From Mucilaginibacter saanensis (GTDB lineage: Bacteria > Bacteroidota > Bacteroidia > Sphingobacteriales > Sphingobacteriaceae), in NCBI RefSeq assembly GCF_014200575.1, contig NZ_JACHBZ010000011.1, positions 132,808-196,807 on the forward strand: DNA of 64,000 nt, read 5' to 3'. Of the stretch, positions 29,285 through 38,917 are shown in pieces. The position numbers were made by a program, and so were the translations under genes. Each line of letters begins with the position of its first letter. Within the stretch, counting starts at the first letter, position 1. Under the pieces are notes generated by a model. That model saw only the letters and a program-made list of their open reading frames with translations. It ran no database searches and was not told the origin of the DNA.

Positions 29285-30622
29285 ATGATGAAAAAATATG
29301 TGTTCACCCTGCTGATTGCAGCGGCGATAGGAAATATAAAAACAGCACAGGCACAAGATAAAGCTTACGAAACCACGGTTGATGGGGTAAAGGTAATTGT
29401 ACAGCCAAGCGGTAACGAGATTGTAGAGATACAAACCATTATAAGAGGTGGCGTACAAAACTACAAAGCCGATAAAATGGGTATTGAGGCCATGGCCATG
29501 AGCGCGCTTACCGAATGCGGAACGTTAAAACATGACAAAAATAGTTTTAAAGATCAGCTGGATAAGGTTAGTGCCACTATAGCCGGCAGCAGCAATAAAA
29601 ATTACTCTGTTTTAAGGATGAATTGTATCAAAAGCGATTTTGACGTGGTTTGGCCTTTGTATGTAGAGGCATTAACCCAGCCCCGTTTTGATTCCAGGGA
29701 GTTTGCCCGCATAAAAGATGATGCCATAAGCGATTTAAAGCAGCAGGATTCAGACCCGGATAATGCTATTGACAAATATGCCGATAAAGTGGCATTTGCC
29801 AATCGTGATTACGCCAAAGATCCTAATGGTACAGTGGATATTATCACCAAATTAACTCCCGAAGAAACTAAGGCATATTACCAGTCAGTGTTTACCAAAT
29901 CGCGTTTAGTGATCGTAGTTGTTGCCGATATGGATAAAGCCGCTATTGAGGCCAAAGTAAAGGCGATGCTTAATGGTGTAAAGCAAGGTGCTCCGTTTGA
30001 GTTTAAGAAATCGTTTTTCAGGGTATATAAAAACAGTATTAACGTGGAGGCGAGAGATCTGGCTACCAACTATGTGGAAGGTATAACAAGCGGCCCCGAG
30101 GCTGGTACGCCGGATTTTAATGCCTTTAACGTAGCCATGCGTATATTTTCAAACTTGCATTTTTTAGATGTACGTACCAATAACGGTTTATCGTATGCAC
30201 CGCAGGCTTGGTTTAGTGTAGGGCAAACTTCGGTGGCTAAATTTTCGGTAACTACTACTCAGCCCGATAAATATATAGCTGTATTTGATAAGCTGGTTGA
30301 TAAAATAAAAAGCGAAGGTTTTAAGGCGGAGGACGTGGCAGATATGAAGATCACTTACCTTACCGGGTTTTACTACAAAAATGAAACCAATAGTGCACAG
30401 GCATCATCAATAGCATCAAACGAGGTATTACACAATAACTGGAAACGCTCACTAACACTGGTTGATGATGTGAAAAAGCTAACCGTTGAGCAGGTAAGCG
30501 ATGCTTTCCGCAAGTATATTAACAACATTGTTTGGGTTTACCAGGGCGATCCTAAAAAGGTAACCCAGGTATTGTACATAAATGGTACTTTAAATAAAGG
30601 CGATAATCCGGTTAGCCATTAA
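29285..30622 (+). CDS. M16 peptidase-like non-catalytic subunit (pair 2)
   Basis: A 445-residue secreted partner (signal peptide 1-24, ending TAQAQ) that lacks the HxxEH zinc motif; the matching region reads GIEAMAMSALTECG. It keeps the Arg/Tyr-type segment (VRTNNGLSYAPQAW). Two ATGs are adjacent at 29285 and 29288. It is the last gene of the operon and is followed by a strong terminator. Its similarity to the gene at 21185 (TTVDGVKVIVQPS versus SFDVDGIKVIFKPT) supports duplication of the whole pair. Confidence 0.9.
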   Translation: MMKKYVFTLLIAAAIGNIKTAQAQDKAYETTVDGVKVIVQPSGNEIVEIQTIIRGGVQNYKADKMGIEAMAMSALTECGTLKHDKNSFKDQLDKVSATIAGSSNKNYSVLRMNCIKSDFDVVWPLYVEALTQPRFDSREFARIKDDAISDLKQQDSDPDNAIDKYADKVAFANRDYAKDPNGTVDIITKLTPEETKAYYQSVFTKSRLVIVVVADMDKAAIEAKVKAMLNGVKQGAPFEFKKSFFRVYKNSINVEARDLATNYVEGITSGPEAGTPDFNAFNVAMRIFSNLHFLDVRTNNGLSYAPQAWFSVGQTSVAKFSVTTTQPDKYIAVFDKLVDKIKSEGFKAEDVADMKITYLTGFYYKNETNSAQASSIASNEVLHNNWKRSLTLVDDVKKLTVEQVSDAFRKYINNIVWVYQGDPKKVTQVLYINGTLNKGDNPVSH

Positions 30623-30639
30623 GTAATTAGTAGTAATTT

Positions 30640-30683
30640 CATAAAAAAAGCGGGGAGATACAATGCTCCCCGCTTTTTTTATG
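30640..30683. terminator. Bidirectional rho-independent terminator
   Basis: CATAAAAAAAGCGGGGAG (30640-30657) pairs with CTCCCCGCTTTTTTTATG (30666-30683) over 18 bp with an 8-nt loop. It serves the M16 operon on the plus strand and the convergent barrel gene on the minus strand. Confidence 0.92.
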
Positions 30684-30697
30684 AATGGTAAAGTAGA

Positions 30698-31279
30698 TTA
30701 TCGCGCATCGCTTTTAACCTTGTTCATGGTACTTTGGCCAGGCAGATAAATCTGGAAACCGAAGTTTAAGGTTAGGGTATGCTGATAAGCCGAACTACCG
30801 AAACCTACTATGCCATTGTATTTCAACAGGGTTTCTAAACCAATGCTCGGGGTTACAAAATAAGCAAAACCAGGACCGAAGCCTAATTCTAAACCATTTG
30901 TTGAACCACCCGGGCCGCGCAGGTTTTGACCACCAATACCAACATTGGCTTCACCAAATATACGTCCGTGTTTTAACACTTCCACGTCAGAGCCTGTGTA
31001 GTAACGGCCCAATGCACCAATACCATACCTGATATCAGATCCGGTACCTTTTTCGGTAGAAATGCCAAAGCGACCATAGGCACCTAAAGCCACATTGTCT
31101 TTAACAAACCAGGCTGCTTTGGGCGTAATGTCTGCAGTAAAAGTACTTGGACTATTTAAGCCGAGTGTAAGGTTGCCAATGTCACCTCCCATGAGCACAT
31201 TTCCTTTTTGAATTTGTGCGCTTGCTGTAAAAGCAAATCCAATAAATACCAGTACAGCTAATAATGTAAATTTTTTCAT
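30698..31279 (-). CDS. Small outer-membrane beta-barrel protein
   Basis: A 193-residue protein with a signal peptide (1-21, ending FTASAQ), alternating hydrophobic strands and Gly/aromatic-rich turns typical of an 8-stranded OmpA/OmpW-like porin-type barrel. The late strand LTLNFGFQIYL looks like a terminal barrel strand, though about 12 polar residues follow it. Function is unknown. Confidence 0.8.
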   Translation of the reverse strand: MKKFTLLAVLVFIGFAFTASAQIQKGNVLMGGDIGNLTLGLNSPSTFTADITPKAAWFVKDNVALGAYGRFGISTEKGTGSDIRYGIGALGRYYTGSDVEVLKHGRIFGEANVGIGGQNLRGPGGSTNGLELGFGPGFAYFVTPSIGLETLLKYNGIVGFGSSAYQHTLTLNFGFQIYLPGQSTMNKVKSDAR

Positions 31280-31556
31280 AGTGTCGTTTTTTTAACTTTA
31301 AATAGATTTTTAATAGTCAAACGTTAACAATTGCTGTGCCAGTGGAAATTAAATATTGTTAATTGAAAATTACTTTCAAAAGTTAAATTTTCTTAACATG
31401 TTGATAGTAAGTGTATTAAGTGGGTTCGGATTATGGCGTATATGCCCCGCATTTTATTCATAGCACGGCTTTAGCACAGGTATTTACGGGTTACTGTGTA
31501 TTATAAATAGTTATACCAATGTATATTATTATGAAATGATAATACATTAAACTTCT

Positions 31557-32654
31557 TTATTCAGCCGGTAATACCACCTTTTTCCTCCGGCCCCATATCT
31601 GGCCTTTATGGCGGGTGGGTATGGTATCGCCCAAAAGTTTTCCATAAGGTTTAAGGCCGTCTATCCGGTCAAAAATTATTTTTAATACCGCTATAAATGG
31701 TATAGACAGGAACATGCCAGATAGTCCCCACAGCATGTTGCCCAACAATACTACAATGATCGACATCAGTGCGTTGATCTGTACTTTGGATGATACAATA
31801 CGAGGCACCAGTATATTGTTATCAATAAATTGTATAACCAGATAGGCTATAATAACCCCTAACTGGGTGCTGTAACCGTCTTTAGTAACTGTTGCCATTA
31901 ATACAGGCAACGCAATGGCTATTATACCGCCAATGTAAGGCAACAGGTTTAATATGGCTCCTATAACGCCTATCAGTATACCATACTTTACACCAAGCAA
32001 TACTAGCGCTGTAGAGTTAAGTACGGCAACTATAGCAGTTTCTGTAAGCAGGCCAATAATATAACTTTGTATGGCTATTTTAGTTTCTTTGAGTATTTCA
32101 GCAACGCGTTTGGAGTTTTCTTCCGAAAATACCTCGTAAAAGAAGTTAAGTACGAGTGTTTTGTAAAACAGGATTAAAAAAACATATACCGGTATTACAA
32201 ATATCAGCCCAAAGGTGCCGAGTACTGAACCAAGCGTTCGACCTACCATTGATTGGCTGTTATCCAATGCATCCTTTACCATTTGGTTTTGCTTTTGAAT
32301 GGCAAGGCCGAAGGTGCCGGCTACCCATTGTTTAAAGGTCACAGATATTTCAGCAAACTTTTGTTTGAGCATAGGTAATGAATCACCAAACTGTATAACC
32401 TGGGTTGAAAGAAAATAAAATAAACCAATGATAGCCACCGCTGCGATGAACATGGCAATAATGATGGAAAATATTTTGGGTATCTTTTTATTCTGCAACC
32501 AGTTACAAACCGGGTTTAGTAGTATAGCTATAAAAGCGGCAAACGCCAATGGGATCAGCACATCTGCCAGTTCCGAGAAAACGTAAACCAGTAAAATAAG
32601 ACCGAACAAAATCACGGTACTTTTTAAATAAAAGGGGTATTCTTTTGAAGGCAT
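31557..32654 (-). CDS. AI-2E-family transporter (PF01594 type)
   Basis: A 365-residue inner-membrane protein with about eight hydrophobic segments. It has the family-typical central periplasmic/cytoplasmic part (FKQWVAGTFG to NSQSMVGRTLG) and the C-terminal signature PYIGGIIAIALPVLMA to IIVVLLGNMLWGLSGMFLSIPF. Some members export AI-2 or act as Na+/H+ antiporters. The substrate cannot be read from the sequence. Confidence 0.92.
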   Translation of the reverse strand: MPSKEYPFYLKSTVILFGLILLVYVFSELADVLIPLAFAAFIAILLNPVCNWLQNKKIPKIFSIIIAMFIAAVAIIGLFYFLSTQVIQFGDSLPMLKQKFAEISVTFKQWVAGTFGLAIQKQNQMVKDALDNSQSMVGRTLGSVLGTFGLIFVIPVYVFLILFYKTLVLNFFYEVFSEENSKRVAEILKETKIAIQSYIIGLLTETAIVAVLNSTALVLLGVKYGILIGVIGAILNLLPYIGGIIAIALPVLMATVTKDGYSTQLGVIIAYLVIQFIDNNILVPRIVSSKVQINALMSIIVVLLGNMLWGLSGMFLSIPFIAVLKIIFDRIDGLKPYGKLLGDTIPTRHKGQIWGRRKKVVLPAE

Positions 32655-32799
32655 AGCAGCGGGATATGGAGTTGTACCAATTAAGGAACAGAAACACTAA
32701 ATTGTTTTGAAGAAAATATCAGGCTTTTAGATCTGCGAAGACTTCTGTATGCTACGGATACTTTTTTTGGTAATGCCAGCGTGTTGTTAAAACCAAAAA

Positions 32800-32819
32800 G
32801 ACCCGCATGTTAGCGGGTC
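32800..32819 (-). terminator. Rho-independent terminator of glyS
   Basis: GACCCGC (32800-32806) pairs with GCGGGTC (32813-32819). On the minus strand the stem is followed by a T run (32799-32795), 31 bp past the glyS stop. Confidence 0.8.
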
Positions 32820-32849
32820 CCTTTATTATTATATAGCTTAAATTTTAGC

Positions 32850-34406
32850 TTATTTCAGTAAGTTTCTCCAGCTAACGCCATCTCCTATAATTTTATCCAG
32901 GTCGGCTGCGGCTACACGTTCCTGCTCCATGCTGTCGCGATGGCGTATAGTAACGGTATTATCTTCCAGGGTCTGGTGGTCAACGGTAATACAATAAGGC
33001 GTGCCAATGGCATCCTGGCGGCGGTAGCGTTTACCAATAGCGTCTTTTTCTTCGTATTGAATGTTGAAATCAATTTTCAGGCGGTCCATAATTTCGCGTG
33101 CTTTTTCAGGCAAACCATCTTTTTTGGTAAGCGGGAAAATAGCTGCCTTAACCGGGGCCAGGCAAGGGTGCAGATGTAACACAGTACGGCTATCCTGTTT
33201 ATCCTCGGTGCTCAGGTCTTCCTCTTCAAATGCATTGATCATGGTAAGCAGAAACATCCTGTCTAAGCCAATGGATGTTTCAATTACGTAAGGAATGTAA
33301 TTGCCGTAAGGCTTATTGGTATCAGGGTCAACTTCGGGGTCAAAGTATTGCAGTTTTTTGCCAGAGAATTTTTGGTGCTGACTTAAATCAAAATCGGTGC
33401 GGCTGTGTATACCTTCTACTTCTTTAAAGCCAAACGGAAATTCAAATTCAATATCATAAGCGGCATCGGCATAATGAGCCAGTTTTACGTGCTCATGGTA
33501 ACGGTATTTGGCAGCATCAGTACCCAGGGCAAGGTGCCATTTCAAACGGGCCTCTTTCCATTGGTTAAACCATTCTTTTTGAGTGCCGGGGCGTACAAAA
33601 AATTGCATTTCCATTTGCTCAAACTCACGCATACGGATAATGAACTGACGCGCAATTACCTCGTTACGGAAAGCCTTACCTATCTGTGCTATACCGAAAG
33701 GGATTTTCATCCTGCCTGATTTTTGTACGTTCAGGTAGTTTACAAATATTCCCTGGGCAGTTTCCGGACGCAGATAAACCACATCAGCATCATCTGCTAC
33801 AGCGCCCATCTGGGTGCTGAACATCAGGTTAAACTGGCGCACATCGGTCCAGTCAGGCTCTTCTTTGCTAAGAGGATCTTTTATTTTATATTGAATAATT
33901 AACTCTTTTAACCCACCTAAATCCTCAGCTATTAAAAGATCATTTAATTTTTTTTCGATCTCCTGAGCTTTTTGGAGGTCTTCATTTAGATAAAGATCTT
34001 CATTTGGAGGGGTTTGATTATCAATAGGTTTATTGTCTGGATATGCGGCCAAACCTTTGGCTCTTAGCTCATCAATTTTGCCTTCAATTAACTGATCTGC
34101 ACGGTATCGTTTTTTAGTGATTTTATTATCAATCATCGGGTCGCTGAAACCATCAACGTGCCCGCTGGCTTTCCATATTTTGGGGTGCATAAATATGGCC
34201 GAATCAATACCTACAATGTTATCATTCATTTGTACCATGGCTTTCCACCAGTAGGTTTTGATGTTGTTTTTTAATTCCGCGCCGAATTGCCCGTAATCAT
34301 AAACAGCACTTAAGCCATCATAAATCTCGCTTGAAGGAAAAACAAAGCCATATTCTTTGGCGTGTGATATAACATTTTTAAAAATTTCGTCGGTTGATTT
34401 GCTCAT
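32850..34406 (-). CDS. glyS: Glycine--tRNA ligase (single-chain alpha2 type)
   Basis: Charges tRNA-Gly. The 518-residue single-chain dimeric (GRS1-like) form is seen, not the two-subunit GlyQ/GlyS enzyme. Class II motifs are present: RPETAQGIFVNY (substrate loop), motif 2 IAQIGKAFRNEV and motif 3 ETSIGLDRMFL. The anticodon-binding domain follows (LHPCLAPVKAAIFPL). The start codon has a -7-like box 8 nt upstream (34415-34422), suggesting a very short leader. Some annotations use glyQS for this form. Confidence 0.96.
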   Translation of the reverse strand: MSKSTDEIFKNVISHAKEYGFVFPSSEIYDGLSAVYDYGQFGAELKNNIKTYWWKAMVQMNDNIVGIDSAIFMHPKIWKASGHVDGFSDPMIDNKITKKRYRADQLIEGKIDELRAKGLAAYPDNKPIDNQTPPNEDLYLNEDLQKAQEIEKKLNDLLIAEDLGGLKELIIQYKIKDPLSKEEPDWTDVRQFNLMFSTQMGAVADDADVVYLRPETAQGIFVNYLNVQKSGRMKIPFGIAQIGKAFRNEVIARQFIIRMREFEQMEMQFFVRPGTQKEWFNQWKEARLKWHLALGTDAAKYRYHEHVKLAHYADAAYDIEFEFPFGFKEVEGIHSRTDFDLSQHQKFSGKKLQYFDPEVDPDTNKPYGNYIPYVIETSIGLDRMFLLTMINAFEEEDLSTEDKQDSRTVLHLHPCLAPVKAAIFPLTKKDGLPEKAREIMDRLKIDFNIQYEEKDAIGKRYRRQDAIGTPYCITVDHQTLEDNTVTIRHRDSMEQERVAAADLDKIIGDGVSWRNLLK

Positions 34407-34414
34407 AATAGCTG

Positions 34415-34422
34415 CAAAGATA
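34415..34422 (-). promoter_or_regulatory. Putative -7 box of glyS
   Basis: The minus strand reads TATCTTTG, an exact TAnnTTTG match, 8 nt before the ATG. Confidence 0.55.
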
Positions 34423-34589
34423 GTTTTTTTTGGATTTTTGAACCGGGAATTTCAATTTCAGATTTATTAGCGGAGTAAGCTCTGTATGTTTGATTTACAA
34501 TAACTAAATAATTTATTTCTCCATTGTTTACCAAGACCTGAAATCAATAGCGAAAAGTTATTGTAAATCAAAAATGCAGGCGCTACAAG

Positions 34590-37262
34590 TTGTATTTAAA
34601 AATTGGCCGAAAAAGTCTATTTTCGTTCAAGTTTAACCTTATCATATTTCCGATCAAAACAACAGTACCACCGCTGCTTTTTGTTTCACGCGTTACCGCG
34701 TTGATACTTACTTTAATCTCTTTTTTAGCAGGGTATTCCCACGCCCAGGCACCCATTATCAGTTACACAACGCCACACACGTATGTCATTAATACAGCCA
34801 TAGGCACTTTAACACCCGCCAACGCCGGTGGTCCAGTACCTGCAACAATTTATGGTCAGGTAAGTACCATAGCAGGGAGTGGCACGCTCGGGTTTTTTTA
34901 TACGGTAACGAGCGTCGCGATTGATCCGGCAGGAAACCTATTTATTGCAGACTGGGGTAATAACACGATCCACAAGTTAACGCCTTCAGGAAATTTATCA
35001 GTTTTTGCCGGACATGGTATGGCAGGCTGGGATGATGGTTTGGGTACAGTGGCAAGTTTTGATGAGCCTGACGGCATAGTTTCGGATGCTGCCGGCAATA
35101 TATACGTTAGCGATCAGATAGGTAATTTAATAAGGAAGATAACGCCGGCTGGTTTAGTAACTACCCTTGCCGGCACGCCTCACACCACCGGTTCGGCTAA
35201 CGGCCCAGGTTCAGCAGCCACGTTTAACAGTCCGAGGGGGGTAGCGATTGATGCAACAGGTAATATTTATGTAGCTGACCAGGCAAATAACCTGATCAGA
35301 AAAGTAACGGCTGCAGGTGTAGTAACAACGTATGCAGGCAGTGGAGCAACTGGGGCGACAAATGGCCCGGTATCATCAGCAACCTTTAACACGCCAACGG
35401 CAGTCGGGCTGGATGCTTCTGGTAATTTATATGTTGCAGAGGCTGGAAATAATGTGATCAGAAAAATAACGCCTGCCGGTATAGTTAGCACTTTTGCTAC
35501 GGGTTTTAATTTTCCACGTGAGCTTAGGGTAGATGGTACTGGTAATATATATGTGGCTGATCAGCAAAGTAATAGGGTGAAAAGAATTAGTCCCGCAGGG
35601 GTAGTTGCTATCGTGGCCGGTAGTGGTGGGGCAGGCGCGACTAATGGGATTGGAACGGCAGCTTCATTTAATGGACCTCTTGGCTTAGCATTAGACGGAA
35701 AGGGTAATTTATTCCTTGGTGAAAATGTTAATAATGATGTAAGAAAAATAATCATAACGGGCTATACTATTGATAAAGCTCTGCCAGCCGGTTTAAATTT
35801 CGATCAAACAACGGGTATTATTACCGGTATACCTACTGTATCATCGCCATTAACTAACTACACCGTAACGGCCTATAATGGAGGTGGCAGCAGCAGCACC
35901 ATAGTCAAAATACAGGTTGTGGCCGAAATTGTTAAGCTGCCATCAGTTATCACTTTCCCTTTGCCGGTGGTTGTACATATTGATCCTGATAATATTTTGC
36001 ATCCAGACGCTACCAGTACCAATACTGAAACGGCAATTACCTATACCAGCAGTAATCCAGCAGTGGCCTATATTGGGGCTGATGGTCAGGTGCATGTGAT
36101 TGCTCCCGGTGTAACCGATATTACGGCTTACCAGGCAGGTAACGATAATTATAACGCTGCTACCCCTGTAACGCGAACTTTTACCATAACCCAGGATCAG
36201 GTGATCACTTTTCCGCCAATTGCTCCCAAAACCACTTGCGACGTTGATTTTCCTACAGGCGCACTAAGTTCAAACACACTTATTCCATTAACGTATTTAA
36301 GCAGCAATACAGCGGTGGCCACTATATCGGCAACGGGTAATGTACATATCGTTGGATCGGGTACAGCTACTATTACTGTTTCGCAAATTGGCAATACCTT
36401 GTATAATTCAGCTGTGCCGGCATCGCAAACCCTGACGGTTACCGGGCTGGTAACCCCATCAGTAAGTATAACTCCTGATTTTTATTCAAGTTGTGAGGGT
36501 ATTAATTTGACCTATACGGCAGCGCCGGTTAACGCTGGTGCCCACCCAACTTACCAATGGATGGTAAATGGTATCAACAGCGGCGATAACACTGCTACGT
36601 ACTCCAGCAGTACGCTAAGTACAGGCGATGTTATTACCTGTGTGGTTACTAATAATGATGGCTGCATGCCTGTGGCGTCGGCGGTATCTAACCAGGCAAG
36701 CCTCACTGCTGATCCTAATATAACGCTTTCCTTATCCATTACTTCGTCAGCTGTTGGAACGGTAACCATTGGCACCCCGATTGCATTTAAGGCCACACCT
36801 TCGGTAAATATTCAAAACAATCCGGTTTTTCAATGGCAGGTGAACGGGCAAAACGTGGGAACTAACAGCGTTAATTTTTCCTCTAAAACATTAATGAATG
36901 GCGATGTGATTACCTGTAATATGATATCAGGAGGTACGTGTATCGTTAACCTGCCTGTGCCTTCAAATGCTATTACGGTATCTGTTTCCATACCTGAAAA
37001 AATTGTTATTCCCAACACTTTTACCCCTAATGGCGATGGCATTAATGATACCTGGGATATCGTGGCCTTGTTAACCTATCCGCATTGTACTATAAATATT
37101 TATAATCGCTATGGAGCAATGGTTTACAGATCGGTAGGGTATCAGCAAGGTTGGGATGGTACGTCGGGTGGTTCTGTATTGCCTTCCGGTACTTATTATT
37201 ATATCATTGATCCCAAAAATGGTACTCAAAAGCTATCGGGCCCGGTAACCATTATCAGATGA
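34590..37262 (+). CDS. NHL-repeat T9SS type B cargo protein
   Basis: An 890-residue surface or secreted protein. No ATG lies before the signal peptide (TALILTLISFLAGYSHAQ), so a TTG start is needed; the one at 34590 is used, but a TTG nearer the hydrophobic core (about 34707) is possible. Five or six NHL repeats (about 85-390, DPAGNLFIADWGNNTIHKL type) should form a propeller. A putative-Ig domain (ALPAGLNFDQTTGIITGIP), two Ig-like repeats (ITYTSSNPAVAYI, LTYLSSNTAVATI) and further beta modules follow. The C-terminus (from about 806, IPNTFTPNGDGINDTWDI) is the type B T9SS sorting domain. Confidence 0.87.
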   Translation: MYLKIGRKSLFSFKFNLIIFPIKTTVPPLLFVSRVTALILTLISFLAGYSHAQAPIISYTTPHTYVINTAIGTLTPANAGGPVPATIYGQVSTIAGSGTLGFFYTVTSVAIDPAGNLFIADWGNNTIHKLTPSGNLSVFAGHGMAGWDDGLGTVASFDEPDGIVSDAAGNIYVSDQIGNLIRKITPAGLVTTLAGTPHTTGSANGPGSAATFNSPRGVAIDATGNIYVADQANNLIRKVTAAGVVTTYAGSGATGATNGPVSSATFNTPTAVGLDASGNLYVAEAGNNVIRKITPAGIVSTFATGFNFPRELRVDGTGNIYVADQQSNRVKRISPAGVVAIVAGSGGAGATNGIGTAASFNGPLGLALDGKGNLFLGENVNNDVRKIIITGYTIDKALPAGLNFDQTTGIITGIPTVSSPLTNYTVTAYNGGGSSSTIVKIQVVAEIVKLPSVITFPLPVVVHIDPDNILHPDATSTNTETAITYTSSNPAVAYIGADGQVHVIAPGVTDITAYQAGNDNYNAATPVTRTFTITQDQVITFPPIAPKTTCDVDFPTGALSSNTLIPLTYLSSNTAVATISATGNVHIVGSGTATITVSQIGNTLYNSAVPASQTLTVTGLVTPSVSITPDFYSSCEGINLTYTAAPVNAGAHPTYQWMVNGINSGDNTATYSSSTLSTGDVITCVVTNNDGCMPVASAVSNQASLTADPNITLSLSITSSAVGTVTIGTPIAFKATPSVNIQNNPVFQWQVNGQNVGTNSVNFSSKTLMNGDVITCNMISGGTCIVNLPVPSNAITVSVSIPEKIVIPNTFTPNGDGINDTWDIVALLTYPHCTINIYNRYGAMVYRSVGYQQGWDGTSGGSVLPSGTYYYIIDPKNGTQKLSGPVTIIR

Positions 37263-37355
37263 TTGGGCGCTTCTGATTATATTTTTTACTGAAAGCTAAA
37301 ACTAAATACCAGGTAATTTCCTTATATTTCATATACCAATTAACTTACCGTATTT

Positions 37356-38021
37356 ATGGAGCATATAGTCAGGATACTTGCTATTAACAGTGTTACGCAT
37401 AACGTAAAACAGTTTATTATTGAAAAACCGGATGGGTTTACCTATACACCGGGGCAGGCAACAGAGCTATCTGTTAATGAGCCGGAATGGATAGAACAGA
37501 AAAACCCGTTTACGTTTACGAGTCTTACAGATGAGCATTACCTCGAATTTACCATTAAAATATATACTGATCATAACGGCGTTACAAATCATCTTAATGA
37601 GTTAAAAATTGGCGACGAGCTGATTTTAAGAGAGGCATGGGGTGCTATTGAATACAAGGGGCCGGGTTATTTTATAGCCGGTGGTGCGGGCATTACTCCA
37701 TTTTTGGCCATATTAAGGCAATTGAATAAGGAAGGCAACTTAGCAGATAATAAACTGTTTTTTGCTAACAAAACGGATAAGGATATTATTTTGGCCGATG
37801 AACTGAAAAGCATGCTTGGTGAAAACACGCTATTTACCATAAGTGATCAAAAGGACAGTGTACATGACCAAAGGAGAATTAACGAGGAGTTTCTGAAAGC
37901 GCAGGTTACTGATTTTAAAAAGCATTTTTACGTTTGCGGTCCCGACCCCATGGTTGCCGAAATAACGGGAATATTAACAAAATTAGGGGCCGATGCCGAG
38001 GCTGTTGTGTTTGAAAAGTAG
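37356..38021 (+). CDS. FNR-type flavin oxidoreductase
   Basis: A 221-residue cytoplasmic protein with an FAD-binding beta-barrel (about 1-95; KPDGFTYTPGQATEL and NPFTFTS) and an NAD(P)-binding half. The latter has GGAGITPFLAILRQL as nucleotide motif and FYVCGPDPMVAEI at the C-terminus. It lacks an iron-sulfur domain, so it resembles stand-alone flavodoxin/ferredoxin reductases. The redox partner is unknown; no flavodoxin or ferredoxin gene is adjacent. Confidence 0.88.
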   Translation: MEHIVRILAINSVTHNVKQFIIEKPDGFTYTPGQATELSVNEPEWIEQKNPFTFTSLTDEHYLEFTIKIYTDHNGVTNHLNELKIGDELILREAWGAIEYKGPGYFIAGGAGITPFLAILRQLNKEGNLADNKLFFANKTDKDIILADELKSMLGENTLFTISDQKDSVHDQRRINEEFLKAQVTDFKKHFYVCGPDPMVAEITGILTKLGADAEAVVFEK

Positions 38022-38069
38022 AGAGGTATAATACTGCTCATGGAGGGATTGATAATGTAAAATGCCATT

Positions 38070-38100
38070 GTCATTCTGAGTGTAGCAAAGAATCTATTTC
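38070..38100 (+). repeat. CATTCTGAG-type dispersed intergenic repeat
   Basis: The word GTCATTCTGAG followed by TGTAGCAAAGAATCT closely resembles a repeat I know as scattered through intergenic DNA of many Bacteroidota genomes. Only one copy occurs in the window, so the dispersed nature rests on memory rather than on this sequence. Confidence 0.45.
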
Positions 38101-38197
38101 ACCCAAAGCTTGTCTGTTGGGGCTAAGAAATAAAAGGATTGGTATACATAAAGATCGAAATCTCAAATATCCTGGCTCATATCTCACATCTATCTTT

Positions 38198-38205
38198 TAC
38201 ATTTG
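38198..38205 (+). promoter_or_regulatory. Putative -7 box of gldA
   Basis: TACATTTG is an exact TAnnTTTG match 4 nt before the gldA ATG. Confidence 0.5.
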
Positions 38206-38209
38206 AGGC

Positions 38210-38917
38210 ATGAGTATCCGGGTTCAGTCATTAACAAAAGTTTACGGTGAGCAAAAAGCGGTTGATGGTATTACCTTTAACGCAGAGCCCGGTGTGTTGG
38301 GATTTTTAGGCCCCAATGGTGCCGGTAAATCAACCACCATGAAAATACTGACCTGCTTTATTCCGCAAACGGCGGGTACCGCATCGGTATGTGGGTTTGA
38401 TGTAAGTGCAAAACCACTGGAGGTTCGTCGCCATATAGGGTATTTGCCAGAGAGTAATCCCCTTTATCTGGATATGTATGTAAAGGAATCGTTGGGGTTT
38501 ATTGCCGGTATCCACCAAATACATGAACCCGGAAAGCGGATAGCTGATATTATTGAACAAACAGGTTTGGGCCCTGAGCAGCATAAAAAAATAGGGCAGC
38601 TATCAAAAGGTTACCGCCAAAGGGTTGGATTGGCCCAGGCCATATTGCATAACCCGGATGTACTGATCCTGGACGAACCTACGTCAGGTCTTGATCCCAA
38701 CCAGCTTATCGGTATTCGCCAGTTGATATTGGAGCTGGGTAAAACAAAAACCATCATCCTGTCAACCCATATTATGCAGGAGGTTGAGGCTGTATGCAAT
38801 AAGGTGATCATCATTAACAAAGGTAAAATAGTTGCCGATGATACCCTGCAGCAGCTGCGTAGCAAAAATAATAATACTACACTTGAGCAGATATTTATAT
38901 CACTTACCGGTAATTAA
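38210..38917 (+). CDS. gldA: Gliding-type ABC transporter ATP-binding protein GldA-like
   Basis: A 235-residue ABC ATPase with Walker A GPNGAGKST (34-42), signature LSKGYRQ (131-137), Walker B/DEP at 151-157 and an H-loop in ILSTHIMQEVEA. The start MSIRVQSLTKVYGEQKAVDGI and the CFIPQTAGTASVCGFD segment are like GldA. It is shorter than the roughly 300-residue GldA known in flavobacteria and lacks their C-terminal extension. Its likely permease partner is the fused GldF-GldG gene 966 bp downstream, separated by a small outer-membrane barrel gene. Confidence 0.82.
   Translation: MSIRVQSLTKVYGEQKAVDGITFNAEPGVLGFLGPNGAGKSTTMKILTCFIPQTAGTASVCGFDVSAKPLEVRRHIGYLPESNPLYLDMYVKESLGFIAGIHQIHEPGKRIADIIEQTGLGPEQHKKIGQLSKGYRQRVGLAQAILHNPDVLILDEPTSGLDPNQLIGIRQLILELGKTKTIILSTHIMQEVEAVCNKVIIINKGKIVADDTLQQLRSKNNNTTLEQIFISLTGN

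Noticed and set aside
21185..30622. Loss of the zinc motif in the second M16 gene of each pair as a sign of pseudogenes
   Set aside because: Full length, intact signal peptides and kept Arg/Tyr segments show these are the normal inactive subunits of two-chain M16 enzymes.
33405..33719. 104-residue plus frame inside glyS
   Set aside because: Antisense to a conserved synthetase domain, with no supporting signals.
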